From Bacteroides helcogenes P 36-108 (GTDB taxonomy: Bacteria > Bacteroidota > Bacteroidia > Bacteroidales > Bacteroidaceae), in NCBI RefSeq assembly GCF_000186225.1, contig NC_014933.1, positions 1,860,001-1,924,000 on the forward strand: 64,000 bases of DNA, written 5' to 3'. Positions 52,505-61,751 of this stretch are shown piece by piece. The notes under the pieces are model-generated. The model was not told the origin of the DNA, did no database searches, and was given only the letters and a program-made list of their open reading frames with translations. Made by a program: the position numbers and the translations under genes. Every line of letters starts with the position of its first letter. The first letter of the stretch is position 1.

Positions 52505-54694
52505 TCATTTAGTGAATAGCAATTCCCTGTATTTGGGCAAGGGCCAGATTTCATCGTCTATTTCCATCTCAAGGTGATCTATATGGTCACGTATGCTTTC
52601 CAGGAATGGGCGGACGTTTTCTTCATAAGCGAATGCTTTGTCCTTGTAGTTATCCATGTGGTTGGCTACTTTGCGGGCTTCGGTCATGTCATGTACTAAT
52701 ATCTTTATGGCTGTAACCCGTCGAGAAATTTCACGGATGAGTTCTTTGCGGTCAGCGCTGAGTATGTCATATTCTTCAGGAGAAAAGGTTTCACGTAAGC
52801 CGCGCAAATTGTCCAATAGACGATTTTGATAAATAACGGCAGTCGGCACAATATGATTGATGGCAAGGTCACCCAATACGCGGCTTTCAATTTGTACTTT
52901 CATTGTGTATTTCTCCAATTCTACTTCCAGACGGCAGGCAAGTTCCGTGTCATTGAAGATGTGTTCGCCGATCAGTACGGAACGTGACTGATTATCCATG
53001 TAATGCATCAAGGCTTCAGGGACATGGCATATGTTGGTCAGTCCGCGGCGGGCAGCCTCTTCTTTCCATTGTTCTGAGTAGCCGTCACCTTCAAAACGGA
53101 TAGGTTCGGAATTAAGGATTGTTTCTTTGAGTATGCGGAAAATGGCTTCATCCTTTCCCACTCCTTCTTCCATCAGTTTGTCAACGGCAATCTTGAATTC
53201 GTTCAACTGATTGGCCATGGAGGCATTAATGGCAATCATGGCGGCAGCGCAATTGGCGGATGAGCCGGCGGCGCGGAATTCAAAGCGATTGCCGGTAAAT
53301 GCAAACGGTGATGTACGGTTGCGATCGGTAGTGTCGAGTAAAATTTCCGGAATTCGTCCGATACCTAACTTCAGTGTAGTCTTTTCTTCAGCAGTCATTT
53401 TACTGTTGCTTACCTGACGCGCTATTTCGTCGAGAATGGAAGACAATTGTTTGCCTAAGAATATGGACAAGATGGCAGGCGGGGCTTCATTGGCGCCTAA
53501 ACGGTGGCTGTTTCCGGCGCTGACAATAGATGCGCGAAGTAAATCTTGGTTTTTATAAACCATCATTAGGACATTTACGAGGAAAGTGAGGAACAGCATA
53601 TTCCCTTTCGGATTCTTGCCTGGGGCAAAAAGATTGATGCCTGTGTCGGTGCAAAGCGACCAATTATTGTGTTTACCCGAACCATTTACTCCGCTATAAG
53701 GTTTTTCGTGTAGCAATACTGCAAAATTATGTTTGCGGGCGATACGTTTCATTAAATCCATTACCAACTGGTTGTGATCATTGGCGAGGTTTGCGTTTTC
53801 AAAAATAGGAGCCAGTTCAAATTGATTGGGTGCTACTTCATTATGGCGCGTCTTGACCGGAATACCCAATTTATGGCATTCAATTTCCAATTCTTTCATG
53901 AAAGCTGTCACACGTGGAGGGATGGAACCAAAATAATGGTCTTCCAGTTGTTGATCCTTAGCGGAAGAGTGTCCCATTAAGGTACGTCCTGTAAGGCAAA
54001 GGTCAGGGCGAGCATTATATAGAGCTGAGTCAACCAGAAAATATTCTTGTTCCCAGCCTAAGTTAGTATAGACACGCGTTATATTTTTATCAAATAACTG
54101 GCATACGTCTGTTGCGGCTCTATCCACGGCGGCCAAGGCTTTGAGTAGTGGCGTTTTATAATCGAGCGCCTCACCTGTATAAGAAATAAAGATAGTGGGG
54201 ATACAGAGGGTACTCTCTACTACGAAAGCCGGAGAGGAAACATCCCATGCCGTATATCCTCTGGCTTCGAATGTGTTTCTTATACCTCCGTTAGGAAACG
54301 AAGATGCGTCCGGTTCTTGTTGGATAAGTAATTTGCCGGAAAAGCGTTCGATGATTTCCATACCTTCACCGAATTCGATGAAGCCGTCATGCTTTTCGGC
54401 GGTTCCGTCTGTTAAAGGTTGAAACCAGTGAGTGTAGTGGGTTACATTGAGTGATTTAGCCCAGCTTTTCATGCCGTTGGCTATCAAGTCTGCAATTTCA
54501 CGATTAATGGGAGTTCCTTTTTCGATGGCGTCTGTCACGGCTTTGTAGGCCTCCTTAGGCAGATATTCTTGCATCTTTTTACGGTCGAAAACATGACTGC
54601 CATAGTAGTCGGACAATTTGTTTGAAGGGGTAGTGACTTCAAGAGGTCGCCTATTGGCAAGCTCCTGTAAAGCAAAAAATCGCATTTTTGACAT
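52505..54694 (-). CDS. glnN: Type III glutamine synthetase
   Basis: A 729-residue cytoplasmic enzyme that makes glutamine from glutamate, ammonia and ATP; the GSIII type (dodecamer of large subunits) is typical of Bacteroides. GSIII signs are FALQELANRRPLEVTTPSNK at the N-terminus, GFIEFGEGMEIIERFSGK, AWDVSSPAFVVE, LGWEQEYFLVD, NEVAPNQFELAPIFENAN, LLHEKPYSGVNGSGKHNNWS and GNSHRLGANEAPPAI. The length of about 730 fits the family. Upstream lies an unusual pair of GC-armed dyads that may control it. Confidence 0.97.
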   Translation of the reverse strand: MSKMRFFALQELANRRPLEVTTPSNKLSDYYGSHVFDRKKMQEYLPKEAYKAVTDAIEKGTPINREIADLIANGMKSWAKSLNVTHYTHWFQPLTDGTAEKHDGFIEFGEGMEIIERFSGKLLIQQEPDASSFPNGGIRNTFEARGYTAWDVSSPAFVVESTLCIPTIFISYTGEALDYKTPLLKALAAVDRAATDVCQLFDKNITRVYTNLGWEQEYFLVDSALYNARPDLCLTGRTLMGHSSAKDQQLEDHYFGSIPPRVTAFMKELEIECHKLGIPVKTRHNEVAPNQFELAPIFENANLANDHNQLVMDLMKRIARKHNFAVLLHEKPYSGVNGSGKHNNWSLCTDTGINLFAPGKNPKGNMLFLTFLVNVLMMVYKNQDLLRASIVSAGNSHRLGANEAPPAILSIFLGKQLSSILDEIARQVSNSKMTAEEKTTLKLGIGRIPEILLDTTDRNRTSPFAFTGNRFEFRAAGSSANCAAAMIAINASMANQLNEFKIAVDKLMEEGVGKDEAIFRILKETILNSEPIRFEGDGYSEQWKEEAARRGLTNICHVPEALMHYMDNQSRSVLIGEHIFNDTELACRLEVELEKYTMKVQIESRVLGDLAINHIVPTAVIYQNRLLDNLRGLRETFSPEEYDILSADRKELIREISRRVTAIKILVHDMTEARKVANHMDNYKDKAFAYEENVRPFLESIRDHIDHLEMEIDDEIWPLPKYRELLFTK

Positions 54695-54725
54695 ATGAGT
54701 CTCTTCTTTTATTGGTTGTTGGGCG

Positions 54726-54733
54726 CAAAATTA
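54726..54733 (-). promoter_or_regulatory. -7 box of GSIII
   Basis: TAATTTTG on the minus strand, 32 bases before the GSIII ATG. Confidence 0.6.
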
Positions 54734-54749
54734 TATGTTTTTTCTGAAT

Positions 54750-54826
54750 TACCCCTTGTTTTATGGGGGTATTATTGAAAAAATATATTGTTTTTCTTGG
54801 AATACCCCCTCTGAAAATGAGGTATT
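54750..54826 (-). promoter_or_regulatory. Two dyads upstream of GSIII (candidate operators)
   Basis: TACCCC (54750-54755) pairs with GGGGTA (54766-54771), and AATACC (54801-54806) pairs with GGTATT (54821-54826). The centres are 53 bp apart, about five helical turns, which would put two bound dimers on one face. They lie just upstream of the -7 box. In the 301-base gap 54695-54995, the rest is AT-rich with the downstream gene's promoter near 54961. Confidence 0.55.
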
Positions 54827-54960
54827 GGCCTATTTTTTTGTTTTTTGAATAAGAGTGTGTTCTTTGTTGAAACTATCCGTGATATTTCTACCTGATTAAT
54901 AAAAAACAGGCACTGCAAAACATAAGTTAATTGTAGAATGAAGTAATACTCATTTTTTCT

Positions 54961-54968
54961 TATATTTG
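54961..54968 (+). promoter_or_regulatory. -7 box of the DUF5686 gene
   Basis: TATATTTG directly overlaps the first possible TTG codon (54966) of the downstream frame, which argues for translation starting further downstream. Confidence 0.6.
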
Positions 54969-54995
54969 CCCCAAGCTATAAAAGAAATATTACGG

Positions 54996-57245
54996 TTGGA
55001 ACGTCTCTTGTTTATATGGATTTGGATTTGTTACCTCTTGCCGGTATGGCAAGAGGTAGGTGCGGCATGTGTATCCTATCCTAAGGATATACAGGTGCGT
55101 TCGGCTGATTCGATAATGGACAAAGTTATTTTTTATGCTCCTTTTTATGAACGTATCATAGATAATTACAAAGCGGAATTATATATAAAAGGTAGGGTAA
55201 ATATCCGGAAGAAAAATCATATACTTCGTTTCATTCCTTCTATGTTTCGTATCCGTAAAGGAGTGAGAGAATATATGATGGAGACTTATAGTGATCTGCA
55301 TTTTACGTCTCCTAATATTTATGACCAGAAGATTAAGGCAAGTGTCGGTACTGCTTCCGAATTTTGGGAATTGGACGGACGGCTTCCTGAATATTTTCAT
55401 ATAAACATCTATTCGGCTACCTTATTATATGATAAGCTGCTTTCTCCATTGGCTCCCAATGCAAAGAAATATTATACTTATCGCATTGATACAGTGATGG
55501 GAGAAAAACACGATCTTCGTTATAAAATCCGTTTTATGCCGAAAAATAAAAGCTTTCAGCTCGTGGGAGGGTATATGGTGGTCAGTGATAATGTATGGAG
55601 TATCAGGGAGATGAGGTTCGCCGGACGCAATGAAATATTACGATTCAATAATTTGGTGCAAATGGGAAATGTGGGTGAGTCGGATGAGTTTCTTCCTGTA
55701 CATTATGATGTAGATGCCTCTTTCCGTTTTTTGGGTAATTTGATAAATGGCAACTATACGGCAGTGCTTGATTATAAAAGCATACACCAGAGAAATCTCT
55801 CTCAGGCACGGGAGGGGAGAGAGAAAAAAAAATACGATTTATCAGATTCTTATACATTGCGCAGCGATACAAATGCTCTACTCCGTGATACTGCTTATTT
55901 TAATGAAATACGTCCTATTCCCTTGTCTTCTCATGAAGATACTTTATATCAGGATTTTTTTCTGCGGCGTGATACTCTTTTGGTGAAAAAAAAACCGAAG
56001 AACAAGAATCTGGAGTTTTGGGGGCAGGTTGGTGATGCGCTTATCAGCCGTTATACGGTGGATCTTGCAAAGATGGGAAGCGTGCGGTGTTCACCGTTGG
56101 TAAATCCGTTTTTGCTGAGTTATAGCGGAGGCGGTTTTTCATACCGGCAAGAGTTTAAGTATAATCGTTTGTTTAGGGGTGACCGTCTGCTGCGTGTTGT
56201 TCCCAGGATTGGCTATGATTTTAAAGAAAGGGAGTTCTATTGGCAGGTGGGTGTCGATTTTGATTATTGGCCCCGTAAGCGGGCAGCTCTGCATATTGAT
56301 TTCGGTAACGGCAACCGTATTTATAGCAGTGATGTGCTGGATGACCTGAAAGCCATTCCTGACAGTCTTTTCGACTTCAATCAGATACATTTGGACTATT
56401 TCAAAGATTTGTACCTGAATGTTCGTCATAGCTGGGAGATTGTTAACGGTTTGACTGTGGAGGTCGGACTTTCTATGCACAGACGTACGGAAGTGGAACG
56501 TTCCAAGTTTGTTCCGAATTATCCAGTCATGCCACCAACGAAATCGACACTGACTTCTGATGGCGGATCTTTGTTCTTTCCTAATTTTGATCCTAATATC
56601 TTGAATAAGTTCCGTCATACATATAATAGTTTTGCACCTCGTGTCACCGTTTCATGGACTCCGGGGCAGTATTATTATATGAAAGGGAACCGTAAGGTGA
56701 ACTTGCATTCTAAGTATCCCTCTATTTCTGTGGATTGGGAACGGGGCATAAGTGGAGTGTTTCATAGTAGTGGTTCGTATGAGCGAATAGAAGTGGATTT
56801 ACAACATCAGATTCCTTTGGGATTGATGCGTGACCTTTACTGGCGTTTCGGCTGGGGGGCATTTACCAATCAAAAGGAACTTTATTTCGTGGATTTCGCT
56901 AACTTACGCCGTTCTAATCTGCCTATGGGATGGAATGATGACATCGGAGGAGTGTTTCAGTTACTCGATGGACGTTGGTATAATTCTTCCCGTAAATATT
57001 TGCGTGGACATCTCACTTATGAGGCTCCTTTCCTTTTGTTACGGCATTTGATGAAATATACTCAATATGTACTGAATGAACGTTTGTATCTGAATGCTTT
57101 GGCTGTTCCTCATTTGAAGCCTTACATTGAAGTTGGATATGGTATAGGTACACACGTCTTTGACTTTGGATTGTTTGCCAGTTTTGCCAATTGGAAATAT
57201 CAGGAAATCGGTTGTAAGTTCACGTTCGAGCTGTTTAACAGATAA
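54996..57245 (+). CDS. DUF5686 family outer-membrane protein
   Basis: A protein of about 750 residues with a predicted beta-barrel C-terminal half (alternating aromatic strands such as YKYNRLFRGDRLLRVVPRIG, final residues K-F-T-F-E-L-F-N-R). The first in-frame ATG falls after the signal-like segment LLFIWIWICYLLPVWQEVGAA. A TTG start at 54996 (or 55008) is therefore likely, as an earlier TTG at 54966 lies in the promoter. The usual carboxypeptidase-regulatory-like N-terminal domain of many relatives is missing. The function is unknown; the family is predicted to sit in the outer membrane. Confidence 0.8.
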   Translation: MERLLFIWIWICYLLPVWQEVGAACVSYPKDIQVRSADSIMDKVIFYAPFYERIIDNYKAELYIKGRVNIRKKNHILRFIPSMFRIRKGVREYMMETYSDLHFTSPNIYDQKIKASVGTASEFWELDGRLPEYFHINIYSATLLYDKLLSPLAPNAKKYYTYRIDTVMGEKHDLRYKIRFMPKNKSFQLVGGYMVVSDNVWSIREMRFAGRNEILRFNNLVQMGNVGESDEFLPVHYDVDASFRFLGNLINGNYTAVLDYKSIHQRNLSQAREGREKKKYDLSDSYTLRSDTNALLRDTAYFNEIRPIPLSSHEDTLYQDFFLRRDTLLVKKKPKNKNLEFWGQVGDALISRYTVDLAKMGSVRCSPLVNPFLLSYSGGGFSYRQEFKYNRLFRGDRLLRVVPRIGYDFKEREFYWQVGVDFDYWPRKRAALHIDFGNGNRIYSSDVLDDLKAIPDSLFDFNQIHLDYFKDLYLNVRHSWEIVNGLTVEVGLSMHRRTEVERSKFVPNYPVMPPTKSTLTSDGGSLFFPNFDPNILNKFRHTYNSFAPRVTVSWTPGQYYYMKGNRKVNLHSKYPSISVDWERGISGVFHSSGSYERIEVDLQHQIPLGLMRDLYWRFGWGAFTNQKELYFVDFANLRRSNLPMGWNDDIGGVFQLLDGRWYNSSRKYLRGHLTYEAPFLLLRHLMKYTQYVLNERLYLNALAVPHLKPYIEVGYGIGTHVFDFGLFASFANWKYQEIGCKFTFELFNR

Positions 57246-57275
57246 ACTCTTTTTTACAAATGATATTTTTATTTC

Positions 57276-57283
57276 TATCTTTG
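57276..57283 (+). promoter_or_regulatory. -7 box of the pantothenate kinase gene
   Basis: TATCTTTG, 24 bases before the ATG at 57308. Confidence 0.6.
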
Positions 57284-57307
57284 CACTTCAAAATATTATA
57301 ATAAATC

Positions 57308-58138
57308 ATGGGTATAGTAATAGGAATAGATGTCGGTGGAAGCACTACAAAAATAGTTGGGATCAGTGGAGAAGAAATAAAATCTCCAATGTTTATCACT
57401 GCTACTGATCCGGTGACTTCCTTGTTTGGAGCATTCGGAAAGTATATATACGATAATGGCATTCAGCTCTCGGATATTGAACAGGTGATGCTGACCGGTG
57501 TGGGGAGCGCTTTTGTGAATTCACCTTTGTACGGTCTGCCTACTTGTAAAACAGATGAATTTCTTGCTAATGGATTGGGGGCTCAGTATGCCATGGATAT
57601 AGACCGGATGATTGTGGTCAGTATGGGAACGGGAACTTCTTTCGTGAGGATTGACGGAGGCAAGATAGAGCATATCGGCGGTATGGGTATTGGCGGTGGA
57701 ACTTTGCAGGGGCTTTCACGTTTATTGTTAAAGACTCATGATATTCATCAGATATCCGATTTGGCGGTAAAGGGAGATGTGACTCGTGTAAATTTGCAGA
57801 TCGGTGATATTTGTAATACGGCGTTGCCCGATTTGCCGGTAAATGCCACTGCCTCTTTATTCGGTAAGGCAGACAGCAATGCTTTGCCGGAAGATATTGC
57901 TTGCGGCATTATATATACTGTACTTCAGACAATTGGAGGAGCTGCCGTGCTTGCGGCTTTGAATAGTCCTGTCAAAGATTTTGTGCTGATTGGAAATCTT
58001 ACACTGCTTCCGCAATGCCGTGAAGTATTTACCAAAATGGAAAGCATTTACCATGTACATTTTCATATACCGCCTTATGCAGAATACAGGACAGCGATAG
58101 GTGCGGCTCTGGCATATGTCAATCGTGATGAAGGCTGA
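57308..58138 (+). CDS. coaW: Type II pantothenate kinase
   Basis: A 276-residue cytoplasmic ASKHA-fold kinase that phosphorylates pantothenate in the first step of coenzyme A synthesis. The phosphate loop VIGIDVGGSTTKIVGI is at the N-terminus; VMLTGVGSAFV, IVVSMGTGTSFV and GMGIGGGTLQGLSRLLL are type II signs. The C-terminal DFVLIGNLTLLPQCREVF and RTAIGAALAYV complete the fold. It is of the eukaryote/Staphylococcus type, not CoaA or CoaX. Confidence 0.92.
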   Translation: MGIVIGIDVGGSTTKIVGISGEEIKSPMFITATDPVTSLFGAFGKYIYDNGIQLSDIEQVMLTGVGSAFVNSPLYGLPTCKTDEFLANGLGAQYAMDIDRMIVVSMGTGTSFVRIDGGKIEHIGGMGIGGGTLQGLSRLLLKTHDIHQISDLAVKGDVTRVNLQIGDICNTALPDLPVNATASLFGKADSNALPEDIACGIIYTVLQTIGGAAVLAALNSPVKDFVLIGNLTLLPQCREVFTKMESIYHVHFHIPPYAEYRTAIGAALAYVNRDEG

Positions 58139-58178
58139 ATTTCAGAAAGAAGGATGATAGAAAGATTGGCTGTTTTGT

Positions 58179-58209
58179 TTTGTACTTCAAGAAATTACTT
58201 TTATCTTTG
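58179..58209 (+). promoter_or_regulatory. Promoter of rpsA
   Basis: TTTG (58179-58182), exactly 19 bases, then TATCTTTG (58202-58209): a full consensus match, giving a leader of about 60 bases before the rpsA ATG. Confidence 0.85.
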
Positions 58210-58274
58210 CGCCCGATTTAATGTGAATCAATATAAAGTCTCACTTAATTAACGAGTTAAACAAATTATTATTA

Positions 58275-60065
58275 ATGGAAAATTTAAAGAATGTGGCTCC
58301 TATTGAAGACTTCAACTGGGATGCTTATGAGAACGGTGAATCCGTAGCAAGCACAAGTCATGAAGACTTGGAAAAAGCGTATGACACTACGCTGAACAAA
58401 GTTAACGACCGCGAGGTAGTTGACGGAACCGTAATTGCAATGAACAAGCGTGAAGTAGTTGTGAACATCGGTTACAAATCAGACGGTATCATTCCGATGA
58501 GTGAGTTCCGTTACAATCCGGATCTGAAAGTAGGTGATACCGTAGAGGTATATATTGAAAATCAGGAAGACAAGAAAGGACAGTTGGTCCTGTCTCATCG
58601 CAAAGCTCGTGCCACCCGTTCTTGGGATCGCGTTAACGCAGCTTTGGAAAATGAAGAAATTATCAAGGGTTACATTAAGTGCCGCACTAAGGGTGGTATG
58701 ATTGTTGACGTATTCGGTATCGAAGCATTCTTGCCGGGTTCTCAAATAGACGTTAAGCCTATCCGTGACTATGATGTATTCGTTGGCAAAACTATGGAAT
58801 TCAAGGTTGTCAAGATCAATCAGGAATTCAAGAATGTTGTTGTATCCCATAAAGCTCTTATCGAAGCTGAATTGGAGCAGCAGAAAAAAGAAATCATCGG
58901 TAAACTCGAAAAAGGACAAGTCCTCGAAGGTACTGTTAAGAATATCACTTCCTATGGTGTATTTATCGACCTGGGCGGCGTAGACGGTTTGATTCACATC
59001 ACAGACCTTTCTTGGGGACGTGTCAGCGATCCGAAAGAAGTGGTTGAACTCGATCAGAAACTCAACGTTGTTATCCTTGATTTTGACGACGAGAAGAAGC
59101 GTATCGCTCTGGGCTTGAAACAACTTACTCCGCATCCGTGGGATGCCCTCGATCCTAACTTGAAGGTAGGCGACCACGTGAAGGGTAAAGTAGTCGTTAT
59201 GGCTGACTACGGTGCATTCATCGAAATCGCAGCAGGTGTTGAAGGCTTGATTCACGTATCAGAAATGTCCTGGAGCCAACATTTGCGCTCTGCACAAGAC
59301 TTCATGAAGGTAGGTGACGAAGTTGAAGCAGTAGTTCTGACTTTGGACCGCGAAGAACGTAAGATGTCTCTTGGCATCAAGCAACTGAAGGCTGACCCCT
59401 GGGAAACTATCGAAGAGAAATATCCTCTTGGCTCTAAGCACACAGCTAAGGTGCGCAACTTCACTAACTTCGGTGTATTCGTAGAAATCGAAGAAGGTGT
59501 AGATGGCTTGATTCATATCTCCGACCTGTCTTGGACTAAGAAGGTGAAACATCCTTCAGAATTCACTCAGATAGGTGCAGACATCGACGTACAGGTATTG
59601 GAAATCGATAAGGAAAACCGTCGTTTGAGCCTCGGCCACAAGCAACTCGAAGAAAATCCCTGGGATGTATTCGAAACTGTATTCACAGTAGGTTCGGTAC
59701 ACGAAGGTACTATCATCGAAATGCTGGATAAGGGTGCTGTTGTAGCTCTGCCTTACGGTGTAGAAGGTTTTGCAACTCCGAAGCACTTGGTTAAGGAAGA
59801 TGGTTCACAAGCTCAGTTGGACGAGAAACTCGAATTCAAAGTTATCGAGTTCAACAAGGACGCTAAGCGCATCATCCTTTCCCACAGCCGCATCTTCGAA
59901 GATGTAGCTAAGGCAGAGGAAAGAGCTGAGAAGAAGGCATCCAAGAAGTCTTCTCCGAAGAGAGAAGAAACTCCTTCCATTCAGAATCAGGCAGCTTCTA
60001 CCACTTTGGGTGACATTGATGCTTTGGCTGCTTTGAAAGAACAGATGGAAGCCGGAAAGAAGTAA
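58275..60065 (+). CDS. rpsA: 30S ribosomal protein S1
   Basis: A 596-residue RNA-binding ribosomal protein needed to load mRNAs, most important where Shine-Dalgarno signals are weak. Six S1 (OB-fold) domains are visible from about residue 45 to 555; clear repeats include GTVKNITSYGVFIDLGGVDG, GKVVVMADYGAFIEIAAGVEG and AKVRNFTNFGVFVEIEEGVDG. A short acidic N-terminal leader and a charged C-terminal tail (A-E-E-R-A-E-K-K-A-S-K-K) flank them. The codons are strongly biased, as for a highly expressed gene. Confidence 0.97.
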   Translation: MENLKNVAPIEDFNWDAYENGESVASTSHEDLEKAYDTTLNKVNDREVVDGTVIAMNKREVVVNIGYKSDGIIPMSEFRYNPDLKVGDTVEVYIENQEDKKGQLVLSHRKARATRSWDRVNAALENEEIIKGYIKCRTKGGMIVDVFGIEAFLPGSQIDVKPIRDYDVFVGKTMEFKVVKINQEFKNVVVSHKALIEAELEQQKKEIIGKLEKGQVLEGTVKNITSYGVFIDLGGVDGLIHITDLSWGRVSDPKEVVELDQKLNVVILDFDDEKKRIALGLKQLTPHPWDALDPNLKVGDHVKGKVVVMADYGAFIEIAAGVEGLIHVSEMSWSQHLRSAQDFMKVGDEVEAVVLTLDREERKMSLGIKQLKADPWETIEEKYPLGSKHTAKVRNFTNFGVFVEIEEGVDGLIHISDLSWTKKVKHPSEFTQIGADIDVQVLEIDKENRRLSLGHKQLEENPWDVFETVFTVGSVHEGTIIEMLDKGAVVALPYGVEGFATPKHLVKEDGSQAQLDEKLEFKVIEFNKDAKRIILSHSRIFEDVAKAEERAEKKASKKSSPKREETPSIQNQAASTTLGDIDALAALKEQMEAGKK

Positions 60066-60096
60066 TCCAAACTTCTATCTATAAATAAAAGGTGAA

Positions 60097-60130
60097 GGGC
60101 ACTTGTGTAAACAGGTGTCCTTTTCTTTTC
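60097..60130 (+). terminator. Terminator after rpsA
   Basis: GGGCACTTG (60097-60105) pairs with CAGGTGTCC (60112-60120), including two G-T pairs, followed by TTTTCTTTTC. Confidence 0.8.
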
Positions 60131-60143
60131 CCTTCTTGAACAG

Positions 60144-60173
60144 ATTGGATTAAGAAGAAAAATACTACCTTTG
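60144..60173 (+). promoter_or_regulatory. Promoter of rnz, very close to the start codon
   Basis: TACCTTTG (60166-60173) with ATTG 18 bases upstream (60144-60147). Only 7 bases lie between the box and the ATG at 60181, so the mRNA may have almost no leader. Confidence 0.65.
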
Positions 60174-60180
60174 CGCTGTC

Positions 60181-61095
60181 ATGGAAAAATTTGACTTACA
60201 CATACTCGGCTGCGGATCGGCATTGCCCACTACCCGTCATTTCCCTACTTCACAGATAGTGAACGTACGCGACAAATTGTTTATGATAGATTGCGGTGAG
60301 GGGGCACAGTTGCAATTTCGCAAAACACACCTCAAGTTCTCACGGCTGACTCACATTTTTATTTCTCATTTGCATGGTGACCATTGCTTCGGGTTGCCGG
60401 GACTGATTTCCACGCTCAATCTTTTGGGACGTACGGCAGAATTGCATATTCATTCGCCGAAGGGGCTGGAAGCATTATTTGTTCCAATGTTGGCTTTCTT
60501 CAATCGTCAGATGACATATAAGGTGCTTTTCCATGAGTTTGATACAAGAGAACCTGCCATGATTTATGAAGACCGTTCGCTGACGGTGACTACCATCCCT
60601 TTACGTCATCGTATGCCGTGCTGTGGTTTCCTGTTTGAAGAAAAGAGGCGCTCTAATCATATATTGCGTGAGATGGTGGATTTTTATCAAGTGCCGGTAT
60701 ATGAGCTGAACCGCATAAAGAATGGGGCCGACTACGTGACGCCTGGAGGAGAAACAATTCCTAATAATCGTTTGACAATCCCTTCGGAGCAGCCTCGCAG
60801 CTATGCCTATTGCTCGGACACCATTTACTTGCCCTCTATTGCAGATCAGATAAGAGGTGTCGATTTACTGTTCCACGAAGCTACTTTTGCCAATGAAGAC
60901 GCATCCCGCGCCAAGGAAACCTTTCATACCACGGCTGCCCAAGCAGCGCAGATAGCTCGTGATGCCGGAGTGAAGAAGTTGTTGATAGGGCATTTCTCTG
61001 CCCGCTACGATGATGAAAGTGCACTGCTGCAAGAAGCTTCTTCCATCTTTGCAGATACGCAACTTGCCAAAGAAACGCTTTGTGTGACGATATAA
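60181..61095 (+). CDS. rnz: Ribonuclease Z
   Basis: A 304-residue metallo-beta-lactamase-fold endonuclease that trims tRNA 3' ends. The zinc motif HLHGDHCFGLPGL is at residues 63-75, FMIDCGEGAQLQFRK precedes it, YCSDTIY gives a bridging Asp, LLFHEATF and the late His in LLIGHFSARYDD complete the site. The exosite arm between them (RMPCCGFLFEEKRR onward) is of the usual length. The start is fixed by the promoter directly in front. Confidence 0.95.
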   Translation: MEKFDLHILGCGSALPTTRHFPTSQIVNVRDKLFMIDCGEGAQLQFRKTHLKFSRLTHIFISHLHGDHCFGLPGLISTLNLLGRTAELHIHSPKGLEALFVPMLAFFNRQMTYKVLFHEFDTREPAMIYEDRSLTVTTIPLRHRMPCCGFLFEEKRRSNHILREMVDFYQVPVYELNRIKNGADYVTPGGETIPNNRLTIPSEQPRSYAYCSDTIYLPSIADQIRGVDLLFHEATFANEDASRAKETFHTTAAQAAQIARDAGVKKLLIGHFSARYDDESALLQEASSIFADTQLAKETLCVTI

Positions 61096-61108
61096 ATTAA
61101 ACTTTCAG

Positions 61109-61116
61109 TATCTTTG
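61109..61116 (+). promoter_or_regulatory. -7 box of the ECF sigma operon
   Basis: TATCTTTG, 33 bases before the sigma factor ATG; no good -33 TTTG. Confidence 0.55.
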
Positions 61117-61149
61117 TCAGTCTAATAAACAAATGCGTATAGAAAATAT

Positions 61150-61704
61150 ATGAACCCTTCCTATAATGAACGTGAAGTATTGGCCCTTTTGCAGGACGAA
61201 AGTACACAAAAGCGGGGATTTGAGATGATTGTCGCCCGGTATAGCGAACAGCTTTATTGGCAAATCCGCCGTATGGTACTTTCTCATGAAGACGCTGATG
61301 ATTTACTTCAGAATACTTTCATTAAGGCATGGATGAATATTGATTATTTCCGGGCGGAAGCTAAACTTTCTACGTGGCTCTATCGTATTGCCCTGAATGA
61401 ATGCCTTACTTTCCTAAACAAGCAGCGAGCTGCGGCTACGGTGTCATTGGATGATCCTGAAGCCGACGTGATTCAGAAATTGGAAAGCGATCCTTATTTT
61501 TCGGGAGACAAGGCTCAGATGACTTTGCAGAAAGCTCTGCTTTCTTTGCCGGAGAAACAGCGGATGGTATTCAACCTGAAATACTATCAGGAGATGAAGT
61601 ATGAGGAGATGTCGGATATTTTTGGAACCTCTGTGGGGGCTTTGAAAGCTTCCTATCACCATGCTGTGAAAAAAATCGAGAAGTTTTTGGGTGAGGAGTA
61701 TTAA
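61150..61704 (+). CDS. ECF RNA polymerase sigma factor
   Basis: A 184-residue sigma-70 family protein with region 2 (YSEQLYWQIRRMVLSHEDAD, DLLQNTFIKAWMNIDYF) and region 4 (LLSLPEKQRMVFNLKYYQ, then MKYEEMSDIFGTSVGALK). It would direct polymerase to a small regulon. Two short genes follow on the same strand: a single-helix membrane protein (possible anti-sigma) and an exported helical protein. This arrangement suggests an envelope-stress unit controlled by membrane sequestration. Confidence 0.93.
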   Translation: MNPSYNEREVLALLQDESTQKRGFEMIVARYSEQLYWQIRRMVLSHEDADDLLQNTFIKAWMNIDYFRAEAKLSTWLYRIALNECLTFLNKQRAAATVSLDDPEADVIQKLESDPYFSGDKAQMTLQKALLSLPEKQRMVFNLKYYQEMKYEEMSDIFGTSVGALKASYHHAVKKIEKFLGEEY

Positions 61705-61751
61705 ACCTTTGCAATGAAACAGTGTCTAACCAAACAGAAAGGAGAACGCTT

